From NCBI GenBank assembly GCA_025937895.1, contig JAICQL010000052.1, forward strand, positions 1-39,725: DNA of 39,725 bases. The letters run 5' to 3'. This stretch comes from Polyangiaceae bacterium. GTDB lineage: Bacteria; Myxococcota_A; Polyangia; Polyangiales; Polyangiaceae. The notes under the pieces were generated by a model that was given only the letters and a program-made list of their open reading frames with translations, was not told where the DNA came from and made no database searches. Shown here in pieces: positions 32,848 to 39,725 of this stretch; the stretch's first letter is position 1; every line of letters begins with the position of its first letter. The translations under genes and the position numbers were made by a program.

Positions 32848-34548
32848 CTAGCCCGAGAGCTCGCGCACCTGCCCGATCAGGAGATCCCAGCGCTTCTCCA
32901 GGTCGTTCTTGAAGGCGACTGCCATGAGGCAGATCACGATGGTCATGCCGACGATGTGCGCCACCTCGCGCACGCGCAGCGGCAGGGGCCGGCGCATCAC
33001 CGCCTCGAACACGAAGAACAGCAGATGCCCGCCGTCCAGCGCGGGGATGGGCAGCAGGTTGAAGAGGCCCAGGTTGATGCTGATCAGCGCCATCACCCAG
33101 ATGAAGTAGTCGGTGCCCTTGCGCCCCTCCTCCCCCGCCACCTCATACAGGGTGATCGGGCCGGACAGGGTATCCAGGCTGAGCCGCCCCTCCAGCAGCC
33201 GGCGCATGCCGACCAGGATGAAGTGGGTGACGTCGATCGTCTCCGCCACCGCCTTGCTCAGCGCGTAGCGCACCGGGTACGGGTGCTCCACCCAGCCGGC
33301 AGGCGCCAGCGGCACCCAGTGACGCACGCCAAACACATAGCGCGCAAAGCTCTGCCCGTGCTCGTCGCTGAAATCCTCGCGGCGCATCTGGAAGGTGCCG
33401 GAGCGCACGCGGCCGTCGCGCTCGGACAAAAATTCGATGCGATGCGCGCTGTCGCGCTCAGCCCAGACCCGCTCGCGAAACGCCGACCACGCCGGCACGG
33501 GCTGCTCGTCCAGGCGCAGGATCTTGTCGCCCGGGCGCAGGCCGGCGCGATACAGGTACGAGTCCTCCGGCACCTGCGAGACGTACATGTCCGCGAGCTC
33601 GATGCCGGTGCGCTCCAGTGCGCTGCCCGCGTGCGGCGCCGGGGTCAGCGCCACCACCCCCGCCTCGAACACCGCCATCTCCGCCAGTCCACCGAGTGCG
33701 TCCGGCACCTCGCTCGGGCGCAGGTAGTTGACGGGCACTGTTTCACCGTGATTGCCGTCGAGCTCCCGCTCCAGCTCCAGGTAGCGCTCCACTCGCCGCC
33801 CGCCCACGTGGGTGATCACGTCGAAGGTGCGCAGCCCCGCGCGATACGCTGGTGAGTCCGCCTGCACGCCGATCACCGCCGCCGGTGCGCTGGGCTGGAT
33901 GCCCACCGTGCCGATGCGCTCGTCGGGGTTATCGAGCGGGCTCTGCTCCGTCTCGCTGAAGAAGGCGTTGGCCAGCGTCTCGCTGGCCACGATCTCCACC
34001 TCCACGTGGCGGTAGTCACGGAACACCTTGAAGGTGACGGGCTTGGCCGGGTTCTTGGCGACGATGCGCTTGAGCTCGTCGAACGTGCCGATCTCTTCGC
34101 CGTTGACCGCCATGACGCGATCGCCGGGGAACAGCTTGCCCTCCGCGGGGTGGCCCGGCAGCACCACGCCGATGGTCGGCGGCAAGAACGGGCCATCGCC
34201 GACGAACACCGTGAAATACAGCAGCACCGGGAACAGGATGTTCATCAGCGGCCCGCCCAGCACGATCAGCACGCGCTTGTACGCGGGCAGGGACTCGAAC
34301 GTGCGCTGGCGGTCCTCCGGCAGCACCGCGTCCGTCTTGGACGCCTCCAGCATCTTCACGTAGCCGCCCAGCGGCAGCACGCCGACGCAGTACTCCGTCT
34401 CCCGGCCGCGCAGGCGCAGCACCTTCGGCCCGAAGCCGAGGCTGAACGTCAACACCTTGACGCCGAAGGCCTTGGCGAGCAGGAAGTGACCCAGCTCGTG
34501 AACGAAGATGAGCGAGCTGACCAGGATGACGAAGTAAAAGAGATCCAT
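32848..34548 (-). CDS. rseP: RseP-type site-2 membrane metalloprotease with three PDZ-like domains
   Basis: 566 residues; most RseP proteins are about 450. Catalytic zinc motif HELGH is at 17-21 in the first membrane helix; the third ligand is Asp505 in LLPIPALDGGHLLFF. A LPLGGYVKMLE membrane-edge loop follows helix one. Three PDZ-like stretches are seen: 124-190 (PAEGKLFPGDRVMAVNGEEI), 215-275 (SPAYRAGLRTFDVITHVGGR) and 318-385 (SYLYRAGLRPGDKILRLDEQ). Further helices: about 92-117, 470-500 and 525-545. The enzyme cuts inner-membrane proteins such as anti-sigma factors after a first cleavage. It is divergent from the methyltransferase at 34732 and no bamA or dxr lies beside it, unlike the usual order. 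Confidence 0.92.
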   Translation of the reverse strand: MDLFYFVILVSSLIFVHELGHFLLAKAFGVKVLTFSLGFGPKVLRLRGRETEYCVGVLPLGGYVKMLEASKTDAVLPEDRQRTFESLPAYKRVLIVLGGPLMNILFPVLLYFTVFVGDGPFLPPTIGVVLPGHPAEGKLFPGDRVMAVNGEEIGTFDELKRIVAKNPAKPVTFKVFRDYRHVEVEIVASETLANAFFSETEQSPLDNPDERIGTVGIQPSAPAAVIGVQADSPAYRAGLRTFDVITHVGGRRVERYLELERELDGNHGETVPVNYLRPSEVPDALGGLAEMAVFEAGVVALTPAPHAGSALERTGIELADMYVSQVPEDSYLYRAGLRPGDKILRLDEQPVPAWSAFRERVWAERDSAHRIEFLSERDGRVRSGTFQMRREDFSDEHGQSFARYVFGVRHWVPLAPAGWVEHPYPVRYALSKAVAETIDVTHFILVGMRRLLEGRLSLDTLSGPITLYEVAGEEGRKGTDYFIWVMALISINLGLFNLLPIPALDGGHLLFFVFEAVMRRPLPLRVREVAHIVGMTIVICLMAVAFKNDLEKRWDLLIGQVRELSG

Positions 34549-34731
34549 GTCTCGCTACAGCAGCAATTTGCGCGCGGAACCCCGCACCGGCAAGGCACGG
34601 CGCCGCGCATTCGCCGTTATTTTCCGGGGTTTTGCCCGCTTTTCGGGGCTTATCTCCGCGCGGCGAGCGCCGCTCGCGGGGCCGCGCCCGGGACCCGCCG
34701 CCGGCGCCGGCCCGGGCGCACCCGGGCGGCA
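34549..34731. other. Divergent region holding the unclear start of the methyltransferase
   Basis: Contains three T-rich patches (TTTTCCGGGG, TTTTGCCCGC, TTTTCGGGGC) at about 34620-34650, standing out from the GC background, then GC-rich CCCGGG strings. In the methyltransferase frame there is no ATG, GTG, TTG or CTG between 34501 and 34731. Confidence 0.5.
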
Positions 34732-35823
34732 GAGGCCCGCTTCTTCGCGACCGCCGCCAAGGGCACCGAGCAGCTGCTCGCGGCAGAGCTGCGCGAGCTC
34801 GGTTTTGCCGGGGTGGCGGCAGACCCGGGTGGCGTGCATTTTGGTGCCGCACGGGAGGATGCCTGGCGCGCCTGCCTGTGGTCGCGCATCGCGCTGCGCA
34901 TCGTGGAGCCGCTGGCGAGCTTCCCGTGTCAGAGCGGCGAGGAGCTGTACGAGGGCGTGCGCAGCATCGACTGGTCGCCGTTCTTCGCGGGCGGGCGCAC
35001 CCTGGCCATCCGCGCGGCGGGGCAGACGCCGGAGCTGAACAACACGCAGTTCGTCGCGCTGCGCACGAAAGACGCCATCGTCGATCAGCTGCGCGAGCAG
35101 ACCGGAGCGCGCCCCGACGTCGATCGCGACGATCCCGACGTGCTGGTGTTCGTGCATCTCTCCCGCGCGCACGCCAAGGTCAACGTCGACTACTCGGGCG
35201 GCTCGTTGCACGCGCGCGGGCTGCGCGCTGCCGGCGCCGTGGCTCCGCTGCGCGAGACCTTGGCGGCGGCGCTGGTGCGCTTCTCGGGCTGGCAAGGCGA
35301 CACGCCGCTGTGCGATCCGATGTGCGGCTCCGGCACCCTGCTGCTCGAGGCCGCGGGCTGGGCAGGCCGCCGCGCGCCGGGGCTCACCCGCCGCTTCGGC
35401 TTCGAGCGCTGGGGCTCCTTCGACGCCGCTGCGGCGCAGGCCATGACCCGGCTGCGCGAGGAAGCACGCGCGGCAGCGCGCCCGGCGCCCGAGCTGTTCG
35501 CCTCCGACCTCGACCCTGCCGCGCTGGAACAGACGCGCACGCAAGCCGCTCGCGCGGGCTTCACCGTGCACGCGCGCCGGCTCGCCCTGCGCGACGTCAC
35601 GCCGGAGAGCGCACCGGGCGGCGTGCTGTTGAATCCGCCCTACGGGCAGCGCCTGGAGCGCACGCGCGAGCTGGAGCGGGACATCGCGGGACTGCTGGAG
35701 CGCTTTGGCAGGCAGCGCCGCGCGCTCATCGTGCCCGTGGGGTTTCCGGTCTGGCACGGCACCTCCCGCTGGCTGCGCGTGTTCAACGGCGCGCTGGAGT
35801 GTGAATTCCGGCGCTATGATTGA
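34732..35823 (+). CDS. THUMP-type RNA guanine methyltransferase (RlmL/UPF0020 family)
   Basis: Homology starts at EARFFATAAKGTEQLLAAEL (34732) and runs 363 residues to TGA. N-terminal ferredoxin-like and THUMP parts (GVHFGAAREDAWRACLWSRI, RCIW-like IRIVEPLASF, RTKDAIVDQLREQTGARPDV, GGSLHARGLR) precede a methyltransferase domain with DPMCGSGTLLLEAA, DLDPAALEQT and the catalytic LLNPPYGQRL. RlmL makes m2G in 23S rRNA; paralogues modify tRNA, so the site is uncertain. The real start is unclear: the nearest in-frame candidate is a GTG at 34498, inside rseP. Either an unusual start codon, a frameshift in the GC-rich upstream stretch, or an internal GTG at about 34813 would explain this. A 15-bp repeat begins at its last codon. 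Confidence 0.88.
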   Translation, partial: EARFFATAAKGTEQLLAAELRELGFAGVAADPGGVHFGAAREDAWRACLWSRIALRIVEPLASFPCQSGEELYEGVRSIDWSPFFAGGRTLAIRAAGQTPELNNTQFVALRTKDAIVDQLREQTGARPDVDRDDPDVLVFVHLSRAHAKVNVDYSGGSLHARGLRAAGAVAPLRETLAAALVRFSGWQGDTPLCDPMCGSGTLLLEAAGWAGRRAPGLTRRFGFERWGSFDAAAAQAMTRLREEARAAARPAPELFASDLDPAALEQTRTQAARAGFTVHARRLALRDVTPESAPGGVLLNPPYGQRLERTRELERDIAGLLERFGRQRRALIVPVGFPVWHGTSRWLRVFNGALECEFRRYD

Positions 35824-35892
35824 TCCGAACGCGATTGATCCGAACGCGATTGATCCGAACGCGATTGATCCGAACGCGATTCATCCGAGCGC
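35818..35892 (+). repeat. 15-bp minisatellite starting at the methyltransferase stop codon
   Basis: GATTGATCCGAACGC at 35818, 35833, 35848 and 35863 is perfect, with a degenerate fifth unit at 35878. The stop TGA (35821-35823) lies in the first unit. In another frame an ATG at 35816 opens a 52-codon reading frame made of IDPNA units; I regard it as unproven. Confidence 0.95.
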
Positions 35893-35974
35893 GATCCGAG
35901 CGTGCCGCCGGGGCAAGAGCGGACAAAAGCCGGCCAGCTCTGAGGCACAAAATTCCGTGATCGCCGCCATGTGA

Positions 35975-36078
35975 GCGACTCGTCCCGAGTCAGTGCGACC
36001 GGGGCTCGCCTGACCTGAGGCGTGAGGCTATGCTCGGCGGCGGCGCTGCCCCGGTGGCCGCGCTGGAGGAGCCCGATA
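35975..36078. other. Short intergenic region
   Basis: 104 bp before the fusion gene; contains GGAGGA at about 36065-36070 as its ribosome binding site. Confidence 0.4.
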
Positions 36079-37827
36079 GTGAAGCCTGCACTGAGCCAGA
36101 TCGGTCCAGCCGCCGAGCATGCCCCCGCCAGCCAGCGTGCTGCGGCACCCAAGCTTCGCAACGTCTACGCCTGCCTGGTGCACGAAGCGCAGGAGTGTGT
36201 GGTGGATCTCGTGCGCAATCTGAGCTGCCTCGATCCAGACTCCACCATCCTGCTGTACGACGGCAGCAGCTCCGGTACCCTGCTCGAGCCACGCTCGTGT
36301 TTCGAGAGGCTGGGCGCGCGCCTGCACCCCAGCCCCCGGCCCATCCAGCCTGGCACACTGTATCAGTTTGCGCTCGACTGCCTGAGCTACGCTGGCGAGC
36401 ACCTCGGCTTCGACACGCTGACGATCGTCGACTCCGATCAGCTGGGCGTGCGCAGCGACTGGTCCGGCGTGCTGACCCAGCACCTCGAGCGGCTGGCGCT
36501 CACTCCGCCGCCGCCCATGTACGGCGCGCTGGCGGGCGCCGCGGCCAGCTCGTTTGTCGACAGCGATGCTCCGCCCAGCTCGCGCATCCCGCGGCTCACC
36601 CTGGCCGAGCTGGCCGAATACGGCGGCGTCGGTTTGCTGGGTCACGGCCTGCACGGCAAGGCCCCGGTGCGCGTGCCCGCCGAATCGCGCATCACCCCCG
36701 CCATCGGCGCCTGGCAAGAGCTGGCGCTGTGGCGCCCGCTGCTCAGCCGCTTTCCGGATGGCGAGCGGCAGTTTCCGCGCTGGAGCGCCTGGCCTGGCAC
36801 GGTGTTTACTGCCAGCGCCGCACGCGAGCTGTGCGCCTGGTTCGCGCGCGACGCGCAGCTGCGGCAGATCGTGGAGCAATCGCGGGTGTGGGCCAAGGAG
36901 CAGATCCTCTTCCCCACCCTGACCGCGCTGCTCGGCTTTCGGGTGGAGGCAAGCCCCGGCAGCGGTGAGCACGTGAAGTACCAGGTGCAATACGAGGCCG
37001 AGCAGGTCGAAGCAGCGCTGAGCGACGAGCAGGCGTACTGGTTGCACCCGGTGCCACGCCGCTACGGCGATCCCACGCGCACCGCCGTGCGCAGCCAGTT
37101 CGCGCAGTATCGCAGTCGCGCAGCTGTAGATGGCCGCTCTGCTCGCGAGCGCGGTCGTTTTGCGCTGGATCGCAGCTCCGTGCCGGCGCGCAGCACCCGT
37201 GCCTCGGGCATTCTTCCTGCCGCGCCCCAGCTGCGCCAGCCCATCCTGGACGAGATCCGCAGCATCGAGGGCTGGCTCAACGCCTCCGAGGCCGAGCTCT
37301 TGATCTCACTGGCGCAGCAGGCCCTGCGCGACTGCCCGGACGCCGGCGCGCTGGTGGAGGTGGGCAGCTACTGCGGCAAGGCCACCACCGTGCTCGCCAG
37401 CGTGGTGCGCGCCATGCGCTCCAGCGCGCGCGTCTGGGCCATCGATCCGCATGACGGCTTCGTCGGCGCGCTCGATCACGGCCTGGAGCGCGTGCCCCCC
37501 ACCCTCGGCACCCTGCGTCAGAACATCACCAGCAAGAACCTCTCGCCCTTCGTCGAGATCGTGCAGGCGCGCGCGCAGGACGTGCCCTGGAGCGAGCCCA
37601 TCTGCCTGCTGCTGATCGACGGCCTGCACGACTACCCGAACGTGCTGCGCGACTTCACCCACTTCGAGACCTTCATGGCCGACGGCGGGCTGATCGCCTT
37701 CCACGACTACTCGGACTACTTCCCCGGCGTGCCAGCGTTCGTCGATGAGCTGCTGGGCTCCGGCCGGTTCGAGCCGGTGGCGCACGTGAAGAGCTTGATC
37801 GGCCTGCGCAAGCTGCCGGCGGACTGA
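36079..37827 (+). CDS. Glycosyltransferase-like protein fused to a SAM methyltransferase
   Basis: 582 residues from the GTG at 36079, chosen because CTGGAGGAG lies nine bases upstream; the frame is open 19 codons further. Residues ~25-330 resemble a nucleotide-sugar glycosyltransferase (VYACLVHEAQECVVDLVRNL, TILLYDGSSSG, FDTLTIVDSDQLGVRSDW with a DxD-like Asp118-Ser-Asp120). Residues ~395-578 are a class I methyltransferase of the Methyltransf_24 type: LVEVGSYCGKATTVLAS, VWAIDPHDG, LLLIDGLHDYPNVLRDF and GGLIAFHDYSDYFPGVP. A plausible role is making and methylating a surface sugar; both substrates are unknown. The glycosyltransferase call is weaker than the methyltransferase call. A basic linker (RSRAAVDGRSARERGRF) joins the two. 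It is followed 75 bp later by a secreted protein. Confidence 0.8.
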   Translation: MKPALSQIGPAAEHAPASQRAAAPKLRNVYACLVHEAQECVVDLVRNLSCLDPDSTILLYDGSSSGTLLEPRSCFERLGARLHPSPRPIQPGTLYQFALDCLSYAGEHLGFDTLTIVDSDQLGVRSDWSGVLTQHLERLALTPPPPMYGALAGAAASSFVDSDAPPSSRIPRLTLAELAEYGGVGLLGHGLHGKAPVRVPAESRITPAIGAWQELALWRPLLSRFPDGERQFPRWSAWPGTVFTASAARELCAWFARDAQLRQIVEQSRVWAKEQILFPTLTALLGFRVEASPGSGEHVKYQVQYEAEQVEAALSDEQAYWLHPVPRRYGDPTRTAVRSQFAQYRSRAAVDGRSARERGRFALDRSSVPARSTRASGILPAAPQLRQPILDEIRSIEGWLNASEAELLISLAQQALRDCPDAGALVEVGSYCGKATTVLASVVRAMRSSARVWAIDPHDGFVGALDHGLERVPPTLGTLRQNITSKNLSPFVEIVQARAQDVPWSEPICLLLIDGLHDYPNVLRDFTHFETFMADGGLIAFHDYSDYFPGVPAFVDELLGSGRFEPVAHVKSLIGLRKLPAD

Positions 37828-37856
37828 GCAGCGGGGGGGGTGCTGGGGTAGGCTCG

Positions 37857-37887
37857 GTGACATCCGGGCTCACTGCGGCCATAGAAT
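37857..37887 (+). promoter_or_regulatory. Possible promoter of the secreted hypothetical gene
   Basis: GTGACA (37857-37862) and TAGAAT (37882-37887) are separated by 19 bases, longer than the ideal 17. The ATG is at 37903, so the leader would be very short. Weak evidence. Confidence 0.25.
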
Positions 37888-37902
37888 GGGCCCGCTCCCC
37901 CC

Positions 37903-39054
37903 ATGACCACGCCCCTTCACGACCCGCCCACCAGAGCTCTCTCCCGCCCGCACTGCGCCAGCAGCGCACGGCTCGCCCTCGCGGCCTCGCTGGCCAGCCT
38001 CTGCACGGCGCTGCCCGATCCGGCGCGCGCAGCGGACAGCAAAACGCCGCCGGAGCCACCCCCTAGCGCGCCGCCACCTTGCACGGAGCCAGAAGGAGCG
38101 CAAGCGTCAGGCGAGTGCGCCAATGACTCCGGCAAAGAAGACGACGACGAGCCGGAGTGGCGCTGGAAGATACCGGAGCGCCATGGCTTCACGGTGCTCG
38201 GCGGCTTTGGCACTCCCCGCAGCACCTTCGGCACGGAGGGCGGAGTGGTGGTGGGCAGCCAGTCCTATGGGGGCCGCCGCAGCTACGCCGTGTCCGCCTC
38301 GCAGGTCGAGATCGGCAACGGTCTCGGCGCCATGCTGCAGGGCTTTCGTACCTGGAACGCGCTGGAGCTGAAGTCGCTGGTGAGCCCGATCCTCGGCGTA
38401 AATCCCCTGGAGCTGGACCTCGACCTCAACACCAACTCGCGCTCGCACGACTACCTGTCGTGGACGGTGCACGCCGACGCCGGCGTGCGAGTGGGTCCTG
38501 AGCGCAGCTGCTTTGCCGCTGGCACGACGGGCATCGGGCTGAGCTCCGGCTCTCAGAGCCTGGGCTCCGGCGGCTGGTTTCGCACGGAGACCAACCTGCA
38601 CGCGAGCGGCGTGTGTGGCCCCGTGGCGCTGGGCATCTCGCTGCGCAACATCGACGACCCGCGCGGCACCGTGGCACAGGCGCTGGCCACCGTGGCGGTG
38701 TTCGTCGATCCGCGCCGCCGCTTCGGCTTCGGCGCCGCGCTGGCCGTCACCGGCTACGCCGAGGGCGGCCCCTACGCCAGCGTGTACGAGGCACCGCTGG
38801 CGGCCTTCGACCGAGACGTGCGGCAGACCCTGCTGCGCATCACCTTCGTGTATCGGGACGCCGAGACGCGGCGGCGCAAGTGGCGGCCGGCGCCCGACCG
38901 CCACGATGACGACGGCGAGCGAGCTCCCCCTCTCGCTCCGCCGCCGCTGCCCGTCGAGCGAGCGTCGCTCGACGGTGGCACGGTGCCGTCCACGCAGGGC
39001 GCGCCAGGCGCGCCGAGCTTCACGGCTCGAGGCGGAGCACCCGATTTGCGCTGA
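37903..39054 (+). CDS. Secreted hypothetical protein
   Basis: 383 residues with a signal peptide (SSARLALAASLASLCTALPD, cleavage after ARA near residue 43). After an acidic Pro-rich stretch (KEDDDEPEW) the middle alternates hydrophobic and Gly/Ser-rich strands (GFTVLGGFGTPRSTFG, GVVVGSQSYGG, ISLRNIDDPRG), suggesting a beta-barrel or beta-sandwich. The C-terminus is Pro-rich and probably disordered. Two Cys pairs are present. No family is recognised; an outer-membrane location is an inference from the strand pattern. Its last 35 bases overlap tail-to-tail with the gene on the other strand. Confidence 0.75.
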   Translation: MTTPLHDPPTRALSRPHCASSARLALAASLASLCTALPDPARAADSKTPPEPPPSAPPPCTEPEGAQASGECANDSGKEDDDEPEWRWKIPERHGFTVLGGFGTPRSTFGTEGGVVVGSQSYGGRRSYAVSASQVEIGNGLGAMLQGFRTWNALELKSLVSPILGVNPLELDLDLNTNSRSHDYLSWTVHADAGVRVGPERSCFAAGTTGIGLSSGSQSLGSGGWFRTETNLHASGVCGPVALGISLRNIDDPRGTVAQALATVAVFVDPRRRFGFGAALAVTGYAEGGPYASVYEAPLAAFDRDVRQTLLRITFVYRDAETRRRKWRPAPDRHDDDGERAPPLAPPPLPVERASLDGGTVPSTQGAPGAPSFTARGGAPDLR

Positions 39055-39725
39055 TGACGCGCACGACGTCGCCATCGACGTCCACCCCGCTCGGGGCGCT
39101 CGGCGCGGTCTGAAAGCCGGCGACCGTGGCGTTGCCCTGCGCATCGAGCGCGATGCGGGCAAAGGCGTGGCCGCGTTGCAGCACGAGGCCGCTCTCCTGA
39201 GCGCCGACCACCTGCCAGCCATCTCCCGCGAGCTCCAGAGAGCCGATGGGGCTCAACTGCGGGTCGAGCGCAAAGGTATCCACGTGGCTCACGGCCTCGC
39301 AGCGGTCGACGGGGTCGCGCACGTACACCACGGTCTCGCCCACCACCTTCACTTCGCCCACCCGCGCCTCGAGCGCGCGGCTAGCGAGCACGGTGGCAGC
39401 GCTCTCCCCGAGCCGCAGCCGGTGTAGCTGAGCGCTACCGCCCAGGCCGGGAGCAGGCTCCAGGGTGAGTAGCTCCGGCGCGTTTGCGTCGCCGATCAAC
39501 GCCAGCGGATAACCAGGGATGTTGAGCACCGGCAGCGCCGTCAGACCGCCGTCTGGATCGAGCGCATGGCGCTCGAGGAAAAATGCCGACGAGGTGGGGG
39601 GCGCCGAGCCCGGCCGCGCGTAGGCGCTGGGCTCGAGGTGCAGGTCGAGCAGGGTATCGCGCGAGAAGATCGGCTGTGACCAGAGCCGGTACGGCGCGCC
39701 GCGTGCGCCCTCCACCACCAGCGGC
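39020..39725 (-). CDS. Hypothetical protein, N-terminus beyond the right edge
   Basis: At least 235 residues; the frame continues past the window without a stop. The visible part has repeated strand-like stretches (LALIGDANAPELLTLEP, VGEVKVVGETVVYVRDP, VDTFALDPQLSPIGSLEL, RVISANRVLRLEP), compatible with a beta-propeller or secreted beta-rich protein. The last codons overlap the convergent secreted-protein gene by 35 bp. Some candidate GTG starts are present (39718), but the upstream residues remain open, so this is most likely an interior piece. No family recognised. Confidence 0.7.
   Translation of the reverse strand, partial: PLVVEGARGAPYRLWSQPIFSRDTLLDLHLEPSAYARPGSAPPTSSAFFLERHALDPDGGLTALPVLNIPGYPLALIGDANAPELLTLEPAPGLGGSAQLHRLRLGESAATVLASRALEARVGEVKVVGETVVYVRDPVDRCEAVSHVDTFALDPQLSPIGSLELAGDGWQVVGAQESGLVLQRGHAFARIALDAQGNATVAGFQTAPSAPSGVDVDGDVVRVISANRVLRLEP

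Overview
The window is GC-rich and gene-dense. Its content points to a Myxococcota bacterium, probably Polyangia-like: myxobacterial Cys-rich repeats (CGDG...C type), a fibro-slime domain, a transmembrane Ser/Thr kinase with a fused sensor domain, a DUF222-like HNH nuclease, an RCC1/Cys-repeat lipoprotein and many Ala/Pro-rich linkers. This assignment is inference from gene families; there is no rRNA gene here, and I see no tRNA gene or CRISPR array.

Layout. (1) 1-6347, minus strand: the N-terminal part of a large Cys-rich lipoprotein, a small membrane protein, secG, tpiA, and a fibro-slime/Cys-repeat surface protein that has lost its 5' end. (2) 6348-8676, plus strand: the 3' part of a TRAP transporter large permease gene, also lacking its 5' end, followed by an amidase. 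The two truncations meet head to head at about 6347-6371, so this is either a real rearrangement breakpoint or an assembly chimera. (3) 8680-16083, minus strand: a receptor Ser/Thr kinase fused to a periplasmic amino-acid-binding-like domain, an S9 prolyl-oligopeptidase-type peptidase, and a large di-haem cytochrome c peroxidase-like lipoprotein. (4) 16084-19445: a repeat-rich island with palindromic arrays on both sides of an HNH nuclease gene, plus a scrap of an IS3-type transposase. (5) 19446-25544, minus strand, a probable four-gene operon read as ribE, rsmB, M3 oligopeptidase, then a fused DUF692-DUF2063 protein. That last gene is the most interesting object: a multinuclear iron oxidase (MNIO, RiPP-modifying) fused to its usual partner, with an internal Cys-bearing nonapeptide repeat. 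(6) 25932-28468, plus strand: glgC, then a TetR regulator and a DUF1428 (YbaA-like) gene that overlap by ATGA and lie behind a strong palindromic operator. (7) 28563-31466, minus strand: a modular secreted protein with ten Cys/Asp repeats and a seven-bladed RCC1-like propeller. (8) 31681-39725: two small hypotheticals, an RseP-type site-2 protease with three PDZ-like segments, a THUMP-type RNA methyltransferase, a glycosyltransferase-like/methyltransferase fusion, a secreted hypothetical protein and a partial gene at the right edge.

Most of the window is ordinary chromosome: translocation (SecG), glycolysis (TpiA), rRNA modification (RsmB, RlmL-like), riboflavin (RibE), glycogen (GlgC) and envelope proteolysis (RseP). 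The unusual layer is the frequency of short in-frame tandem repeats (9, 12, 15, 24, 27 and 33 bp) and palindromic repeat arrays, which have expanded inside genes, at gene ends and between genes.
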